Assembly: GCA_050789445.1 (NCBI GenBank)
Contig: JAILXR010000001.1
Location: forward strand, 2,294,001 to 2,358,000
Length of the DNA stretch: 64,000 bases
Direction: 5' to 3'
Source: JAWSVE01 sp050789445
GTDB lineage: Bacteria > Pseudomonadota > Gammaproteobacteria > Pseudomonadales > Cellvibrionaceae
Positions within the stretch are counted from its first letter, which is position 1; each line of letters opens with the position of its first letter. The notes beneath the pieces were generated by a model that worked only from the letters and a program-made list of their open reading frames with translations, was not told the DNA's origin and searched no databases. Below are positions 8,465 through 17,111 of the stretch, piece after piece. A program made the position numbers and the translations under genes.

Positions 8465-10354
8465 CTAACTACATTCTTTGGAATCGAAAACGATACGGCC
8501 ACTCGAGTGCGCGCCAGATTCTGAATAATATTTAAAATGAAGCTTTTGTTTTTCAGCATTATATTTTAGCTCAAGCATAAATTTTTGATTCGCACGAATA
8601 ACATTCTGGAACTTAATTGCTTCCATATTGAGAAAGCTTCCTTCTACAGGCAAATCTTTTTTTCCGTAGTGTACAGCCCAATCTAACTGAACAACGCCAG
8701 GTAAAATAGAAACCGCATCAAAATGACCATCAAAATACAATAAATTTTCTGGCGCCCTCATCGCGTAAGTCACTGTCGCCAATGAAGACTCATCTTTTGT
8801 TATTTTTTTATCAAGCACTTCAGGGTATTTTTCGAAACCCTTTTTAAGATCATTTTCGTTTTTTAAAAATAAATCTAACAAGCTTTTTTGGGTTATTTTT
8901 CCTTGTGTATTGTAAGGAAGCGCATCTATCATTCTCCATCGTCTCGGCAAAACAGGCCTTTCAAAATAATTTAACAAATAAGCCTGCAGTGCTTTACTGA
9001 ACTGTAAACGAGATGATTTTTTAAGCGCGCCTTTCCCTACTGACGACAATACAGCGACCACACCTATTTCTGTTCTGTTACCTGAACCACTACTAAATTC
9101 ACCGCCAGAAAGAACTACCGCTCGAGCGTCAAAGATCCAGTCATGATCTCTTATCCTACGTTCCATCTCGCTAATCGACACACGCTTACCTTCTATCTTT
9201 ACAATATTGTCCACTCTACCTAACAACTGAAAAGAATCCGAGGTCGCATCAAACTGAACTTTATCGCTTGTCATATACCATTCTTCTTTTTGCTGCGGCG
9301 GCAAATACGGAGAACGAATTTTTAAACATTGAGAATCTGCGTCTACCGCAAGCTTAATGCCTGAAAAAGGTTTCCAATTTTCTTCTCTATGTTCTTGCTG
9401 TTGCCGCCAAGCTATACCTCCGGTCTCTGAACTTCCGAACACTTCGATAGGCCGAAAACCAAAATATTTATCCGCATCTAAACTGGCTTGTTTGGGTAAG
9501 GGAGCGCCAGAACTAAAAATAACATTACATGATTTTTTTAATTCATCCCAATCACCATCGCCTGCAATACGAGACAGATGCGTAGGACTCGACACCAGAA
9601 CTATTTTTTCTGAAACGCGAAGTCGCCTGCTCACATCTTCAAAAAACTCGCATAGATTTGCATCAAAACAATTTCCTTCCGCTAACGGCCACAGCGCACG
9701 AAAAAGCAATCCATAAATATGATGATGAGTAACTGTTGAGAAAACGGTCGCATCCCGACTGAAAGCTTCCCATAACAAGTGAATATTATGAATTTCGGCG
9801 TTCAATTGCGATAATGTTTTGGTGATTAGCTCCGGCTCACCAGATGAACCGGACGTAAATACATGCAAGGTCTCCTCATTTAAATTCAGAGACGTATTCA
9901 AATGGCTTTCATTGTTTGGTGAGATAATTAGCGGTACTACTGAAGTTGTTTTTTTTATTTCAGATAGGCCAGAAACCGTTTTGTACTCTAGGAGCTCAAG
10001 AGTATCGCCATTAACCCCTGTACTTTGACCTCTTATGATCTGCGAAGAAAAACCTCCTACAAAACCATCGACATAATTCGTCAAGCTTTCCTCAACCGCT
10101 GGCTGATTGGAACCTGGCACACAAGCAATCTTATTCGCAGCCCAGATCGCAAACAAAAGGACCAAAAACTCATAAGTATCATCGCAATAGAGAGCCCATT
10201 TTTGTTCATTACGGCCAGAGAAAAATTGATGAGCGCACTTAACATCTAAAAGCCAGTCGCCCCAAGTTTTTTTTTGGTCACCATTAAAAGCAACAACAAG
10301 ATCAACGTCTCGAGGAGTACCTAATAATTTATCTAAAGCAATATAGCTAGCCAT
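8465..10354 (-). CDS. AMP-ligase fused to a FabA/FabZ-like hotdog dehydratase
   Basis: 629 residues. Residues about 1-510 form an ANL-type adenylating enzyme, with a FTSGSSGEPE P-loop near residue 167, FGSSETGG near 310, and LGRVDNIVKIEGKR near 385-398. The last 110 residues form a separate hotdog domain with YFDGHFDAVSILPG near 539, as in FabZ-like 3-hydroxyacyl-ACP dehydratases of aryl-polyene clusters. The first half should activate the aromatic acid starter and load it on an ACP; the second dehydrates a 3-hydroxyacyl intermediate. Many aryl-polyene operons have these as two genes, so this is a fusion. It overlaps the following membrane-protein gene by 8 bases. Confidence 0.85.
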   Translation of the reverse strand: MASYIALDKLLGTPRDVDLVVAFNGDQKKTWGDWLLDVKCAHQFFSGRNEQKWALYCDDTYEFLVLLFAIWAANKIACVPGSNQPAVEESLTNYVDGFVGGFSSQIIRGQSTGVNGDTLELLEYKTVSGLSEIKKTTSVVPLIISPNNESHLNTSLNLNEETLHVFTSGSSGEPELITKTLSQLNAEIHNIHLLWEAFSRDATVFSTVTHHHIYGLLFRALWPLAEGNCFDANLCEFFEDVSRRLRVSEKIVLVSSPTHLSRIAGDGDWDELKKSCNVIFSSGAPLPKQASLDADKYFGFRPIEVFGSSETGGIAWRQQQEHREENWKPFSGIKLAVDADSQCLKIRSPYLPPQQKEEWYMTSDKVQFDATSDSFQLLGRVDNIVKIEGKRVSISEMERRIRDHDWIFDARAVVLSGGEFSSGSGNRTEIGVVAVLSSVGKGALKKSSRLQFSKALQAYLLNYFERPVLPRRWRMIDALPYNTQGKITQKSLLDLFLKNENDLKKGFEKYPEVLDKKITKDESSLATVTYAMRAPENLLYFDGHFDAVSILPGVVQLDWAVHYGKKDLPVEGSFLNMEAIKFQNVIRANQKFMLELKYNAEKQKLHFKYYSESGAHSSGRIVFDSKECS

Positions 10355-10967
10355 GTATTTTTTTCATCACCCGCTGCCTCACTAACCATTCAACCGAAAA
10401 CAAGATACCTGTTAGCAAATAAGAGATAATCCCGTTATACAAAGCCCACAATTTATCACTTCCCCAAAGAGACAGGATCAATGCAATTGAACCATTAACA
10501 ACAAAAAAGCAACACCAGACGACTGTCACTTTTCTCATGTATTCTTTGACTTGCGGAATAATTTCATCGCTGTCAGGATGGATTTTTATTTCCTCCAGCA
10601 TAGCGGGTCTCATTCTAGCAAAACGCTCTATCATGGTAGGAGGTTGCTTTAAACTCCAGAAAAACAAGGCAAAGAAAATACTACTGACAAGTACGGGATA
10701 AAATTTCAAACCTAGGTCGCTATTTGAAATCCAAACCCAAAGACACAACACCCCCATCAATGGAATCCACAACCAGTGGTTTACAGGAGAATTTTTTAAC
10801 GTAAAAAAACGAAGGCTCGCAATAACTATTAAAACAAGAATTAGCGTGCGAGGATCAAAATTCTGCAAGCCCCAATACACCAAAAGCGGATACAGCAACG
10901 TAATACAAGCTGTAACAACATTTAATAACAGAGCCGTTTTCGTTTTTGCGCTGGAATTAGCTTTCAC
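10347..10967 (-). CDS. COG4648-like integral membrane protein of the aryl-polyene operon
   Basis: 206 residues with about five to six hydrophobic segments and a conserved central stretch (RMRPAMLEEIKIHPDSDEI) typical of the small membrane protein found between the ACP and AMP-ligase genes in aryl-polyene clusters. It starts at a GTG that shares one base with the TAG stop of the preceding ACP gene, so translation is coupled. The function is unknown. Its constant position next to ACPs suggests it tethers or assists the biosynthetic complex at the inner membrane, which is inference. Confidence 0.78.
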   Translation of the reverse strand: MKANSSAKTKTALLLNVVTACITLLYPLLVYWGLQNFDPRTLILVLIVIASLRFFTLKNSPVNHWLWIPLMGVLCLWVWISNSDLGLKFYPVLVSSIFFALFFWSLKQPPTMIERFARMRPAMLEEIKIHPDSDEIIPQVKEYMRKVTVVWCCFFVVNGSIALILSLWGSDKLWALYNGIISYLLTGILFSVEWLVRQRVMKKIHG

Positions 10968-11215
10968 TAATCGTCTAATAACTTTGAAACAGCGTCTACA
11001 ACATCGCCCACTGTTCTTACTGACTTAAAGTCATCGGGTTTTATTTTTTTACCTGTTATTTTTTTCAACTCAACCACCATATCAACAGCATCGATACTAT
11101 CAACATCTAAATCGCTGTATAAATTTGACTCCAATGACACTTTCGCGGGATCAATTTCAAACAAATCATGCAGCATCTTTTTTACTTGTAAAAAAACTTC
11201 TTCGTTCATGCCCAT
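10967..11215 (-). CDS. Acyl carrier protein (aryl-polyene ACP 1)
   Basis: 82 residues with the phosphopantetheine site in a LDVDSIDAVDMVVEL context (Ser40). It is strongly acidic, as ACPs are. It lies 18 bases downstream of a second ACP gene and shares a TAGTG junction with the membrane-protein gene. One ACP of such a pair is thought to carry the elongating aryl polyene; which of the two does so cannot be told from sequence. Confidence 0.93.
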   Translation of the reverse strand: MGMNEEVFLQVKKMLHDLFEIDPAKVSLESNLYSDLDVDSIDAVDMVVELKKITGKKIKPDDFKSVRTVGDVVDAVSKLLDD

Positions 11216-11233
11216 TTTTAACTTCTCATGCTT

Positions 11234-11491
11234 TTATTTTTGATTGGCCACTACAAATTCTGCTAGCGTTTTCACACTTGCGAAATATTTTTTTGTATCT
11301 TCGCCATCCGCTTCTAGCTTCACGCCATATTTGTTTTTTAAGGCAAGGCCAAGTTCTAGCGCATCAATTGAATCCAAACCAAGCCCTTCAATAAACAATG
11401 GCTCGTTCGTTTCAATATCATCAACCGTGACATCTTCTAAATCTAACGCTTCGATTATTAACTCTTTCAATTCATGTTCTAGATCGCTCAT
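11234..11491 (-). CDS. Acyl carrier protein (aryl-polyene ACP 2)
   Basis: 85 residues with a GLGLDSIDALEL phosphopantetheine site (Ser41). The gene overlaps the acyltransferase gene by 20 bases on one side and is followed by the other ACP after 18 bases. The two ACPs are only distantly alike, so they are probably specialised for starter loading versus chain extension rather than a recent duplication. Confidence 0.93.
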   Translation of the reverse strand: MSDLEHELKELIIEALDLEDVTVDDIETNEPLFIEGLGLDSIDALELGLALKNKYGVKLEADGEDTKKYFASVKTLAEFVVANQK

Positions 11492-12176
11492 TCAGCGCTA
11501 ACTCCTGTGTAAAATAATTTTGTAGAAAACGCGTTAGATGTCTAGCCGCGATTGATGGATTTTCGTTTTGCTGGTACTCAGTTGTATCTATCTTTTCTCT
11601 CACCGTCATCGATATATGAAAACGACGCGATGGAACTCGATACCACGGCATTTTTTTTGTTAAGGTCGTCGGCTCACAAGTGATAACGACTGGCGTTATT
11701 GGAACCCCAGTTCTCAAAGCTATATTGGCCGCGCCTCTTTGCATTTTTAATTCTTCACCAGGTGATGTCCTTGTTCCCTCTGGAAAAATAATTAAACTAT
11801 TACCTCTAGATAGACTGGCAGCCGCTTCATCTATGACTACCTCAGGGTCATCATTAGCAATATACCTTGCTAGGCCCGTTGGTATTTTGGTGAACGGATT
11901 TTTTCTCAGCGAACTTTTTATCACGCAATCAGCCTGACGTATAAAGCCAATCAAAAATACAACATCAATCAATGAGGGATGATTCGCTAATATAAGCTGC
12001 CCCGGCTGGTTATATGTTTCTCTGTCTTTAACCGAATACGTTAAGATTCCCAAACAACGCATTAATTCAACAAAGCCGCGCATTATATAATGAACGAACA
12101 GTTTTGCACGACGCTCTCGAACGAATGTATCAAATGAAGACAAATAAATAACAGGTGTAGCTAACAATGGCAGCAC
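11472..12176 (-). CDS. PlsC-type 1-acylglycerol-3-phosphate acyltransferase-like protein
   Basis: 234 residues from a GTG at 12176-12174. ANHPSLIDVVF (NHxxxxD motif) and FPEGTR are the two catalytic blocks of the PlsC family. It probably transfers an acyl or polyene chain to the lipid anchor. The start is doubtful. The frame stays open upstream to a stop near 12257, and those codons read like the family's usual N-terminus (QYWRIIATGIAFSVFGIGG). An AGGAGA ribosome site at 12251-12256 stands ahead of two in-frame ATA codons (12245-12240), but no ATG, GTG or TTG exists in that stretch. The real protein may be about 23 residues longer and start at a non-standard codon. Confidence 0.85.
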   Translation of the reverse strand: MLPLLATPVIYLSSFDTFVRERRAKLFVHYIMRGFVELMRCLGILTYSVKDRETYNQPGQLILANHPSLIDVVFLIGFIRQADCVIKSSLRKNPFTKIPTGLARYIANDDPEVVIDEAAASLSRGNSLIIFPEGTRTSPGEELKMQRGAANIALRTGVPITPVVITCEPTTLTKKMPWYRVPSRRFHISMTVREKIDTTEYQQNENPSIAARHLTRFLQNYFTQELALNERSRT

Positions 12177-12306
12177 AATTCCACCAATTCCAAAAACACT
12201 AAATGCAATCCCAGTTGCAATAATTCTCCAATACTGATTTATTATCTCTTTCTCCTAAAATACTATTCTGCCTACAATTACTTCGATCCAATTTTCATCC
12301 AATGAC

Positions 12307-13113
12307 TTATAGCTTGTCCCATTGCCAACTATGTCTTTTTCCACTGAGCAATAAAGTCTTATCATCATCTTTCAGCAAAAAGCGTATAAACTCCAAAGCA
12401 TCTGGAACGGCCAATGGCTCATTAGCACTTATAGATTGTTTTACTAAGCTGACCGTAAAATCATTTTCTCCTTTATTGCTATTCTGACCAAGCACAAAGG
12501 CTGCCGCATAGGGCTTACTCGGCTCCACTTTAATTAAAGATGCATCACTATAAATCTCAGGTATGGGCGCATCATATATCACACACAAAACCTCTTGGTG
12601 CTGCCCTTCCTCAAGAATTAGAGCTGCCTCAACGAGTGCCTGACTAAATCCTTCATCGCCAATTGCTAAGGCCGTAATCGCGCTAGGATCTTTTCTAGCG
12701 ATAGAATATACACCCCCTATTGCATTATGAACTGATAAGCTGAAATGGGTTGGAGATAACGACTCTCCTTCAGCTAAGCTTTTAAGCATACCTACTGTTC
12801 TTTCTAGCTCGCCATGGCGGCTACAAAAAACGCTGGGCAAAGATTGCGAATCGCCAACCAATGGCCAAGCAACGGATAGCGCCATTTTCCCTAAAGGGCT
12901 TAAACGTCGCCTCAACATTGCAGGTATGGCCTTAACATCCGGAGCCGTTTCTTCGCCTACTTGATATTCAAACCCACCTAAAGCCCAATCCTCCCACTCT
13001 TCAACAGAATGAACACCAGGAGCCCAAGCAGCCCAGCGCTTCACTGAAATCGACGCCGTAGCTCCTTTATTTGTTCCATCTGATACTGATACTTCCACTA
13101 TGCTAAATTCCAA
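12307..13113 (-). CDS. Beta-ketoacyl synthase N-terminal-domain-like protein (chain-length-factor type)
   Basis: 268 residues resembling the stand-alone ketoacyl-synthase-like protein (PF13723 type) that opens aryl-polyene and similar operons. SVKRWAAWAPG near the N-terminus and SPTHFSLSVHNAIGG in the middle are characteristic. The half-size chain lacks the second half of a thiolase fold and the usual active-site cysteine context, so it probably acts as a partner or chain-length factor. The first codon used is TTG (13113-13111); a GTG at 13098-13096 or an in-frame ATT behind an AAAGGAGC sequence are alternatives. It is the first gene of the operon in this window. Confidence 0.8.
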   Translation of the reverse strand: MEFSIVEVSVSDGTNKGATASISVKRWAAWAPGVHSVEEWEDWALGGFEYQVGEETAPDVKAIPAMLRRRLSPLGKMALSVAWPLVGDSQSLPSVFCSRHGELERTVGMLKSLAEGESLSPTHFSLSVHNAIGGVYSIARKDPSAITALAIGDEGFSQALVEAALILEEGQHQEVLCVIYDAPIPEIYSDASLIKVEPSKPYAAAFVLGQNSNKGENDFTVSLVKQSISANEPLAVPDALEFIRFLLKDDDKTLLLSGKRHSWQWDKL

Positions 13114-13624
13114 ATGTTAGCCGTCTAAGCTCTACTTCAAACTATCAGCAAACTCACTACCGACAATGCCCCAGAGCTTCAGTTGGGCACATTAGTCTCC
13201 ATACAGCCAACAATCTCCATGTATGGCAACCAAACAAGTTCGCACGGGTAACTTGTAGGGACTTTTTGTGCGACTCATTCTAACCATTGCTTCTAATGAA
13301 TCAAACAAGGCATAGCGATACATCAGCAAAATCACTCAATTTAGTGGGAATAATCATTAATATAATGATTAAGCCATATTCGAAATAATATGCTCAGACA
13401 AATTCTGTAATTGCCTATCCATACCAGATCATTCTTTACTGATTATTTCTTGATGTTATATGCCTGACTGTAAGATCATCTCCCCTCAAAACAATCATAA
13501 CCATAAGAAACTAAAAGGGATTATTCGTACTCAATTTTTGAACACAGACTTAATTATCACCACATTTGCCCAGTGCGACATCACAACCAAACGAGAGCTG
13601 AGCACATATTGAAGGATGTATATC
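13114..13624. promoter_or_regulatory. Divergent intergenic region between the aryl-polyene operon and the CxxCH-lipoprotein operon
   Basis: About 500 bases with no gene. Both flanking operons read outward, so it must hold both promoters. By eye there are several inverted repeats: ACAAGTT/AACTTGT at 13234-13240 and 13250-13256, CCATACA/TGTATGG at 13199-13205 and 13220-13226, a perfect 9-bp repeat at 13351-13371 (listed separately) and CATATT/AATATG at 13375-13392. I cannot assign -35/-10 boxes with confidence. Confidence 0.5.
13351..13371. promoter_or_regulatory. Perfect 9-bp inverted repeat, probable operator
   Basis: TAATCATTA, a 3-base spacer (ATA), then TAATGATTA: a perfect dyad of 21 bases about 250 bases upstream of each divergent operon. 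It is not followed by a T-run, so it is not a terminator. Its AT-rich symmetry is typical of dimeric repressor sites. It has some resemblance to Fur-type AT-rich sites but does not match the consensus well. Confidence 0.45.
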
Positions 13625-14092
13625 ATGCGTAAAATTTTTATCACCTTATCAGCAATCCTTTTAATTGGATGTGAAAACAAAGAGCCCTCTGCGGTCACAA
13701 ACTACGACCCCGCCCTCAGCATGATGGAAACGATGAATTTAGTATTAGATCCTGCAGCCGATGGTATCTGGGGGCACTCCGGCTGGGATATTACAGCTGA
13801 AGGGGAGAAAGAATTATGGCCAGAAACTGAAGAAGGCTGGAATCAGCTAGTCCATTCAGCTGCTGTTATTGTAGAAGCTGGCAACTTATTAAAGATCCCT
13901 GGGCGCTCCGAAGGCGCTGATGGCCGAGGGGAGGATTGGATCGCCTATTCACAAGCTATTACTGATACTGGGAAACAACTATTAAAAGCGGGACAAGAAA
14001 GAGACAAACAAGCAATTTTTGATCTTGGTGGGCAATTATATCGAGTCTGCGTCGCCTGCCATACTCGTTACGCCTATCCTGACAGCGAGTAA
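13625..14092 (+). CDS. CxxCH-containing lipoprotein (cytochrome c-like)
   Basis: 155 residues from the ATG at 13625, which has AAGGA eight bases ahead; the upstream ATG at 13616 overlaps that ribosome site. The N-terminus is a lipoprotein signal with LIGC as lipobox. Near the C-terminus CVACH is a single c-type heme attachment motif, in the position seen in cytochrome c-prime-like four-helix proteins. It is probably a membrane-anchored periplasmic electron carrier or heme sensor. Its stop is two bases before the next start, so it is co-transcribed with the HupE/UreJ-like gene. Confidence 0.75.
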   Translation: MRKIFITLSAILLIGCENKEPSAVTNYDPALSMMETMNLVLDPAADGIWGHSGWDITAEGEKELWPETEEGWNQLVHSAAVIVEAGNLLKIPGRSEGADGRGEDWIAYSQAITDTGKQLLKAGQERDKQAIFDLGGQLYRVCVACHTRYAYPDSE

Positions 14093-14094
14093 TT

Positions 14095-14808
14095 ATGCAA
14101 TTTCGACTTAAGCAACATACCGACGCTCCAAAAAAATATTTCCTCGCGCTTTTTTGTTTGTTTTTTTCTGGATTTATATTTGCTCACAACATTTCAGAAA
14201 GTAACGCTCAGTTTGTGGAAGGCGTTACGGGTCCAGCCATTGCGCCTTTTTTATATTTAGGGGCAAAGCATATGGTGACTGGCTATGACCATTTACTTTT
14301 TCTCATCGGCGTCATCTTTTTTTTATATAAACTCAAAGACGTAGTGCTATATGTAACACTATTCACCATTGGACATAGCATCACACTACTGGGTGGAGTT
14401 CTGGGTGAAATACAAGTCAACGCTTATATTATTGATGCCATCATCGGCTTTTCTATCGTTTATAAAGCATTTGAAAACATGGGGGGCTTCAAAAAAACAT
14501 TTGGCTTTAATCCAAACACAAAAGCAGCCGTTTTAATTTTTGGTTTATTTCATGGTTTAGGGCTAGCAACCAAACTACAAGAATTTTCAGTATCAAAAGA
14601 TGGGCTAATCACGAATATTATTAGTTTCAATATTGGTGTTGAAATCGGGCAATTTTTAGCGCTAGCAGCCATTTTAATTTTATTAATACGTTGGAGACAA
14701 AGTCCAAATTTCCAAAAGTATGCGTTTGGTGCTAATGCGATACTCATGACTGGCGGATTTTTACTGGCTGGTTATCACTTATCAGGTTATTTCTTACCAG
14801 CTAGTTAA
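14095..14808 (+). CDS. HupE/UreJ-family membrane protein
   Basis: 237 residues with a signal-like first helix and about six further membrane helices. Conserved HupE/UreJ_2 features include GAKHMVTGYDHLLFL, LFTIGHSITL and FGLFHGLGLA, with histidines positioned as in nickel/cobalt permease-like proteins. HupE/UreJ proteins are implicated in nickel import. In this subgroup, which occurs outside hydrogenase or urease operons as here, the substrate is unknown. It directly follows the CxxCH lipoprotein gene. Confidence 0.82.
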   Translation: MQFRLKQHTDAPKKYFLALFCLFFSGFIFAHNISESNAQFVEGVTGPAIAPFLYLGAKHMVTGYDHLLFLIGVIFFLYKLKDVVLYVTLFTIGHSITLLGGVLGEIQVNAYIIDAIIGFSIVYKAFENMGGFKKTFGFNPNTKAAVLIFGLFHGLGLATKLQEFSVSKDGLITNIISFNIGVEIGQFLALAAILILLIRWRQSPNFQKYAFGANAILMTGGFLLAGYHLSGYFLPAS

Positions 14809-14847
14809 CTAATAAATTTACAAAAAATATTATTTGAGAATTAATTT

Positions 14848-15414
14848 ATGAACACAACGAATAGCGACGACAGTATAAGCACAAGAAAAATTATCATTGC
14901 TTCTCTTATTTCTCTAGTTGTTGCTAGCTTTTTATTAATGACTACAATTCTGCCTGCTGAATTCAACATCGATCCTTTAGGCACAGGAAAACTATTAGGT
15001 ATTTCTGGCATGTCCGAAGAAGGACCCAGTGTTGGCGCCCTCAACAAACAAAACATTAATTATTCCGATGATACTTTTCAAATTGTATTAGCATCATTTG
15101 AGTCTTTAGAATATAAATATCGCCTTGAAGAAGGCGCTACTATGCTATTCGACTGGAAGGCGACTGGAAATTTATTGTTTGATCTTCATGCAGAAAAAGA
15201 TGGCGAAGATCCTGAAGAATATTCACCTTCTTTTGATCAGCGTCAAAGTAATGCTGAGAAAGGCTCATACACAGCTCCATTTTCTGGTATACATGGCTGG
15301 TACTGGGAAAATCGAAGTGCCAACGAAGTAAAACTTGAATTAAACACTAGCGGATTTTATACAAAATCTACGGAATTTAGAGCAAACTATAAAAACGATA
15401 AAGAATTCAAATAG
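14848..15414 (+). CDS. Single-pass exported 'transmembrane anchor' protein, unknown function
   Basis: 188 residues: about 14 polar residues, one membrane helix (about 15-34), then an acidic periplasmic domain with DWKATGNLLFDLHAE and SGIHGWYWENRS, resembling proteins annotated only as transmembrane anchor proteins. The HGWYW and carbohydrate-like beta segments give no activity I can name. It lies 39 bases after the HupE/UreJ-like gene on the same strand and probably belongs to the same operon. Confidence 0.65.
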   Translation: MNTTNSDDSISTRKIIIASLISLVVASFLLMTTILPAEFNIDPLGTGKLLGISGMSEEGPSVGALNKQNINYSDDTFQIVLASFESLEYKYRLEEGATMLFDWKATGNLLFDLHAEKDGEDPEEYSPSFDQRQSNAEKGSYTAPFSGIHGWYWENRSANEVKLELNTSGFYTKSTEFRANYKNDKEFK

Positions 15415-15565
15415 TCGAAAACCAGAAAAATATTTTCAACTTTTCAAGTTTTATTATTATAAAGTTAAATAATCTTTTCACATAATTTCATTGTAAAAAA
15501 CCTAATTTACACCAGTCAGTGTATGATAAGCATCACTATAATATTGAGACACAGGAGAGTAGCGC

Positions 15566-16126
15566 GTGAATGAATTGCTTTTAAATTTTGCTCAGTGGTT
15601 GGGATCACAACCGAGCAGCGAAGGGCTACTCGGCTCCTTCTACTTATGGAACTGGATTGAAGCGACCCACGTTTTAACACTTATGATTTTTCTCGGCATG
15701 TTATTTGTTATTGATTTACGAATGCTCGGCCTTTCAATGACTAACTTACCAGCCTCAACAGTATCTGAGCGTTTAGACAAGCCGATGATGTTTGGCTTTA
15801 CCATTATGGTAATCACTGGACTCATATTATTTTATGCTAACGCGATTCATGAAACTCAAAGCATTTGGTTTCGAATTAAGCTTATCTTTTTAGTATTAGC
15901 TGGAATCAATGCCTTACTGTTTCGCAATGTTATGAAAGGTGCTATTTCTTCTTGGGACAACGACCCCATTCCTCCAAAACGCATTCGAATAGGTGCCGGG
16001 TTATCACTAGCACTCTGGACACTTGTTATTATCATGGGGAGACTTATGGCTTACGATTGGTTTGATTGCACAACGACCCAAGGAGCATTTATCAACTGGG
16101 CTGTTGGATGCGATATCCCACAGTAA
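15566..16126 (+). CDS. DUF6644-type membrane protein (paralogue 1)
   Basis: 186 residues starting at a GTG with GGAG eight bases upstream. Four to five membrane helices are evident. The first contains EATHVLTLMIFLGMLFVIDLRML, a His followed about 16 residues later by DLR, a pattern shared with the next gene. The histidine within a membrane helix could bind heme or metal, but I see no confirming second ligand. Its function is unknown. It is part of the same-strand run with the CxxCH and HupE-like genes. Confidence 0.7.
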   Translation: MNELLLNFAQWLGSQPSSEGLLGSFYLWNWIEATHVLTLMIFLGMLFVIDLRMLGLSMTNLPASTVSERLDKPMMFGFTIMVITGLILFYANAIHETQSIWFRIKLIFLVLAGINALLFRNVMKGAISSWDNDPIPPKRIRIGAGLSLALWTLVIIMGRLMAYDWFDCTTTQGAFINWAVGCDIPQ

Positions 16127-16187
16127 GAATTGAAAAAATAAACATCAAAAAATTATTTATCTTTTATTTTAGTATTTAGGAGTTCCC

Positions 16188-16664
16188 ATGGAGCTATTAT
16201 CATTTTTTCAATGGCTAGAAGGCTCAATGCTAGGGCAAGCAGCAAAATCTTATGGCGGCTTGTACGCCATGTTTCAAAGTGCTCATTTATTCGCAATGGC
16301 TTTGCTAGGCGGCTGTGTACTCGCAACAGACTTACGATTATTAAATATAACAATGCGAGACATTCCTTCAAACATCATCACTGAAAGCACCCACAAGTGG
16401 TTCAAAGTAGCGCTAGTTATTATTATCCTAACAGGAATATTTATGCTCGCTGGTGTCGCAACTAAGTGTTATTACAATGCCGCTTATTGGGCGAAAATGT
16501 CTGCATTGCTTATTGGAATTATTTTTGTTTTTGCTATCAAACAACCTTTACTTCGACTTGATCACAGCAAGATGAATCCCTGGGCTCTAAAACTGATTGC
16601 CATTAGCTCAATTTTAATTTGGTTCACCGTTGCAGCAGCCGGGCGATGGATTGGATTTTCATAA
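16188..16664 (+). CDS. DUF6644-type membrane protein (paralogue 2)
   Basis: 158 residues, four membrane helices, with FQSAHLFAMALLGGCVLATDLRLL matching the His-x(n)-DLR pattern of the preceding paralogue. AGGAG lies six bases before the ATG. The pair appears to be an old tandem duplication, and the second copy has lost the C-terminal tail. No enzymatic motif is seen. It is possibly a membrane partner for the DUF6152 or CxxCH proteins nearby, which is inferred only from clustering. Confidence 0.7.
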   Translation: MELLSFFQWLEGSMLGQAAKSYGGLYAMFQSAHLFAMALLGGCVLATDLRLLNITMRDIPSNIITESTHKWFKVALVIIILTGIFMLAGVATKCYYNAAYWAKMSALLIGIIFVFAIKQPLLRLDHSKMNPWALKLIAISSILIWFTVAAAGRWIGFS

Positions 16665-16758
16665 TCGCAGAAATTCCATAACCCTTTAATTTTTATTAGT
16701 CAGGAATGCGAAATGAAAAGACTGGCTTTAAAAAAGAATATAGACGCGAGAATATAAA

Positions 16759-16905
16759 ATGACGAATGAAATTACTGATCAAAAAATTAAAACAAAACAA
16801 ACAATAGCTGTGGTTGCCTCCGTTGCTATTTTAACGGCGGGAGGTGTTTACTGGGCTTTTCAAATAGGGAACGTTATGGAAATGCTAGCTATGGCTTATG
16901 GATAA
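16759..16905 (+). CDS. Small single-helix membrane protein (48 residues)
   Basis: An open frame of 48 codons that begins 94 bases after the second DUF6644 gene: a polar N-terminus (MTNEITDQK), one membrane helix (about residues 16-36) and a short tail ending MLAMAYG. Codon use and orientation match its neighbours, and it lies before the terminator at 17068. No Shine-Dalgarno sequence is strong (GAGAAT region at 16748-16753). It is probably a small subunit of the membrane module; a chance frame is possible. Confidence 0.55.
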   Translation: MTNEITDQKIKTKQTIAVVASVAILTAGGVYWAFQIGNVMEMLAMAYG

Positions 16906-17067
16906 CGAGCCTATATTCCTCTTTAGCCTTCAGCACTTACTATTTAGCCCAACTAAAAACAGTAGTTTTTTATACTAGAAAGTTAAACTTTCTGAATGAT
17001 CATACAAACCATTAGATCACCTCAAACATCCTTATCATTTACTTTAAAAGTACACGGACAAAAAAAA

Positions 17068-17097
17068 CCCTCTCTGACTAATCAGAGAGGGTTTTTT
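17068..17097. terminator. Bidirectional Rho-independent terminator
   Basis: CCCTCTCTGA, a four-base loop (CTAA) and TCAGAGAGGG form a perfect 10-bp stem. Six T follow on the plus strand and seven A precede it, which makes a T-run on the minus strand. It separates the plus-strand membrane operon from the convergent DUF6152 gene and should stop both. Confidence 0.93.
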
Positions 17098-17111
17098 ATT
17101 TTATAAGGTGA

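Noticed and set aside
16977..16993. Palindrome AGAAAGTT-A-AACTTTCT between the small membrane peptide and the terminator
   Set aside because: Perfect 8-bp arms, but it lies in a short 3' region with no loop or T-run and no promoter to regulate; too weak to call an operator.
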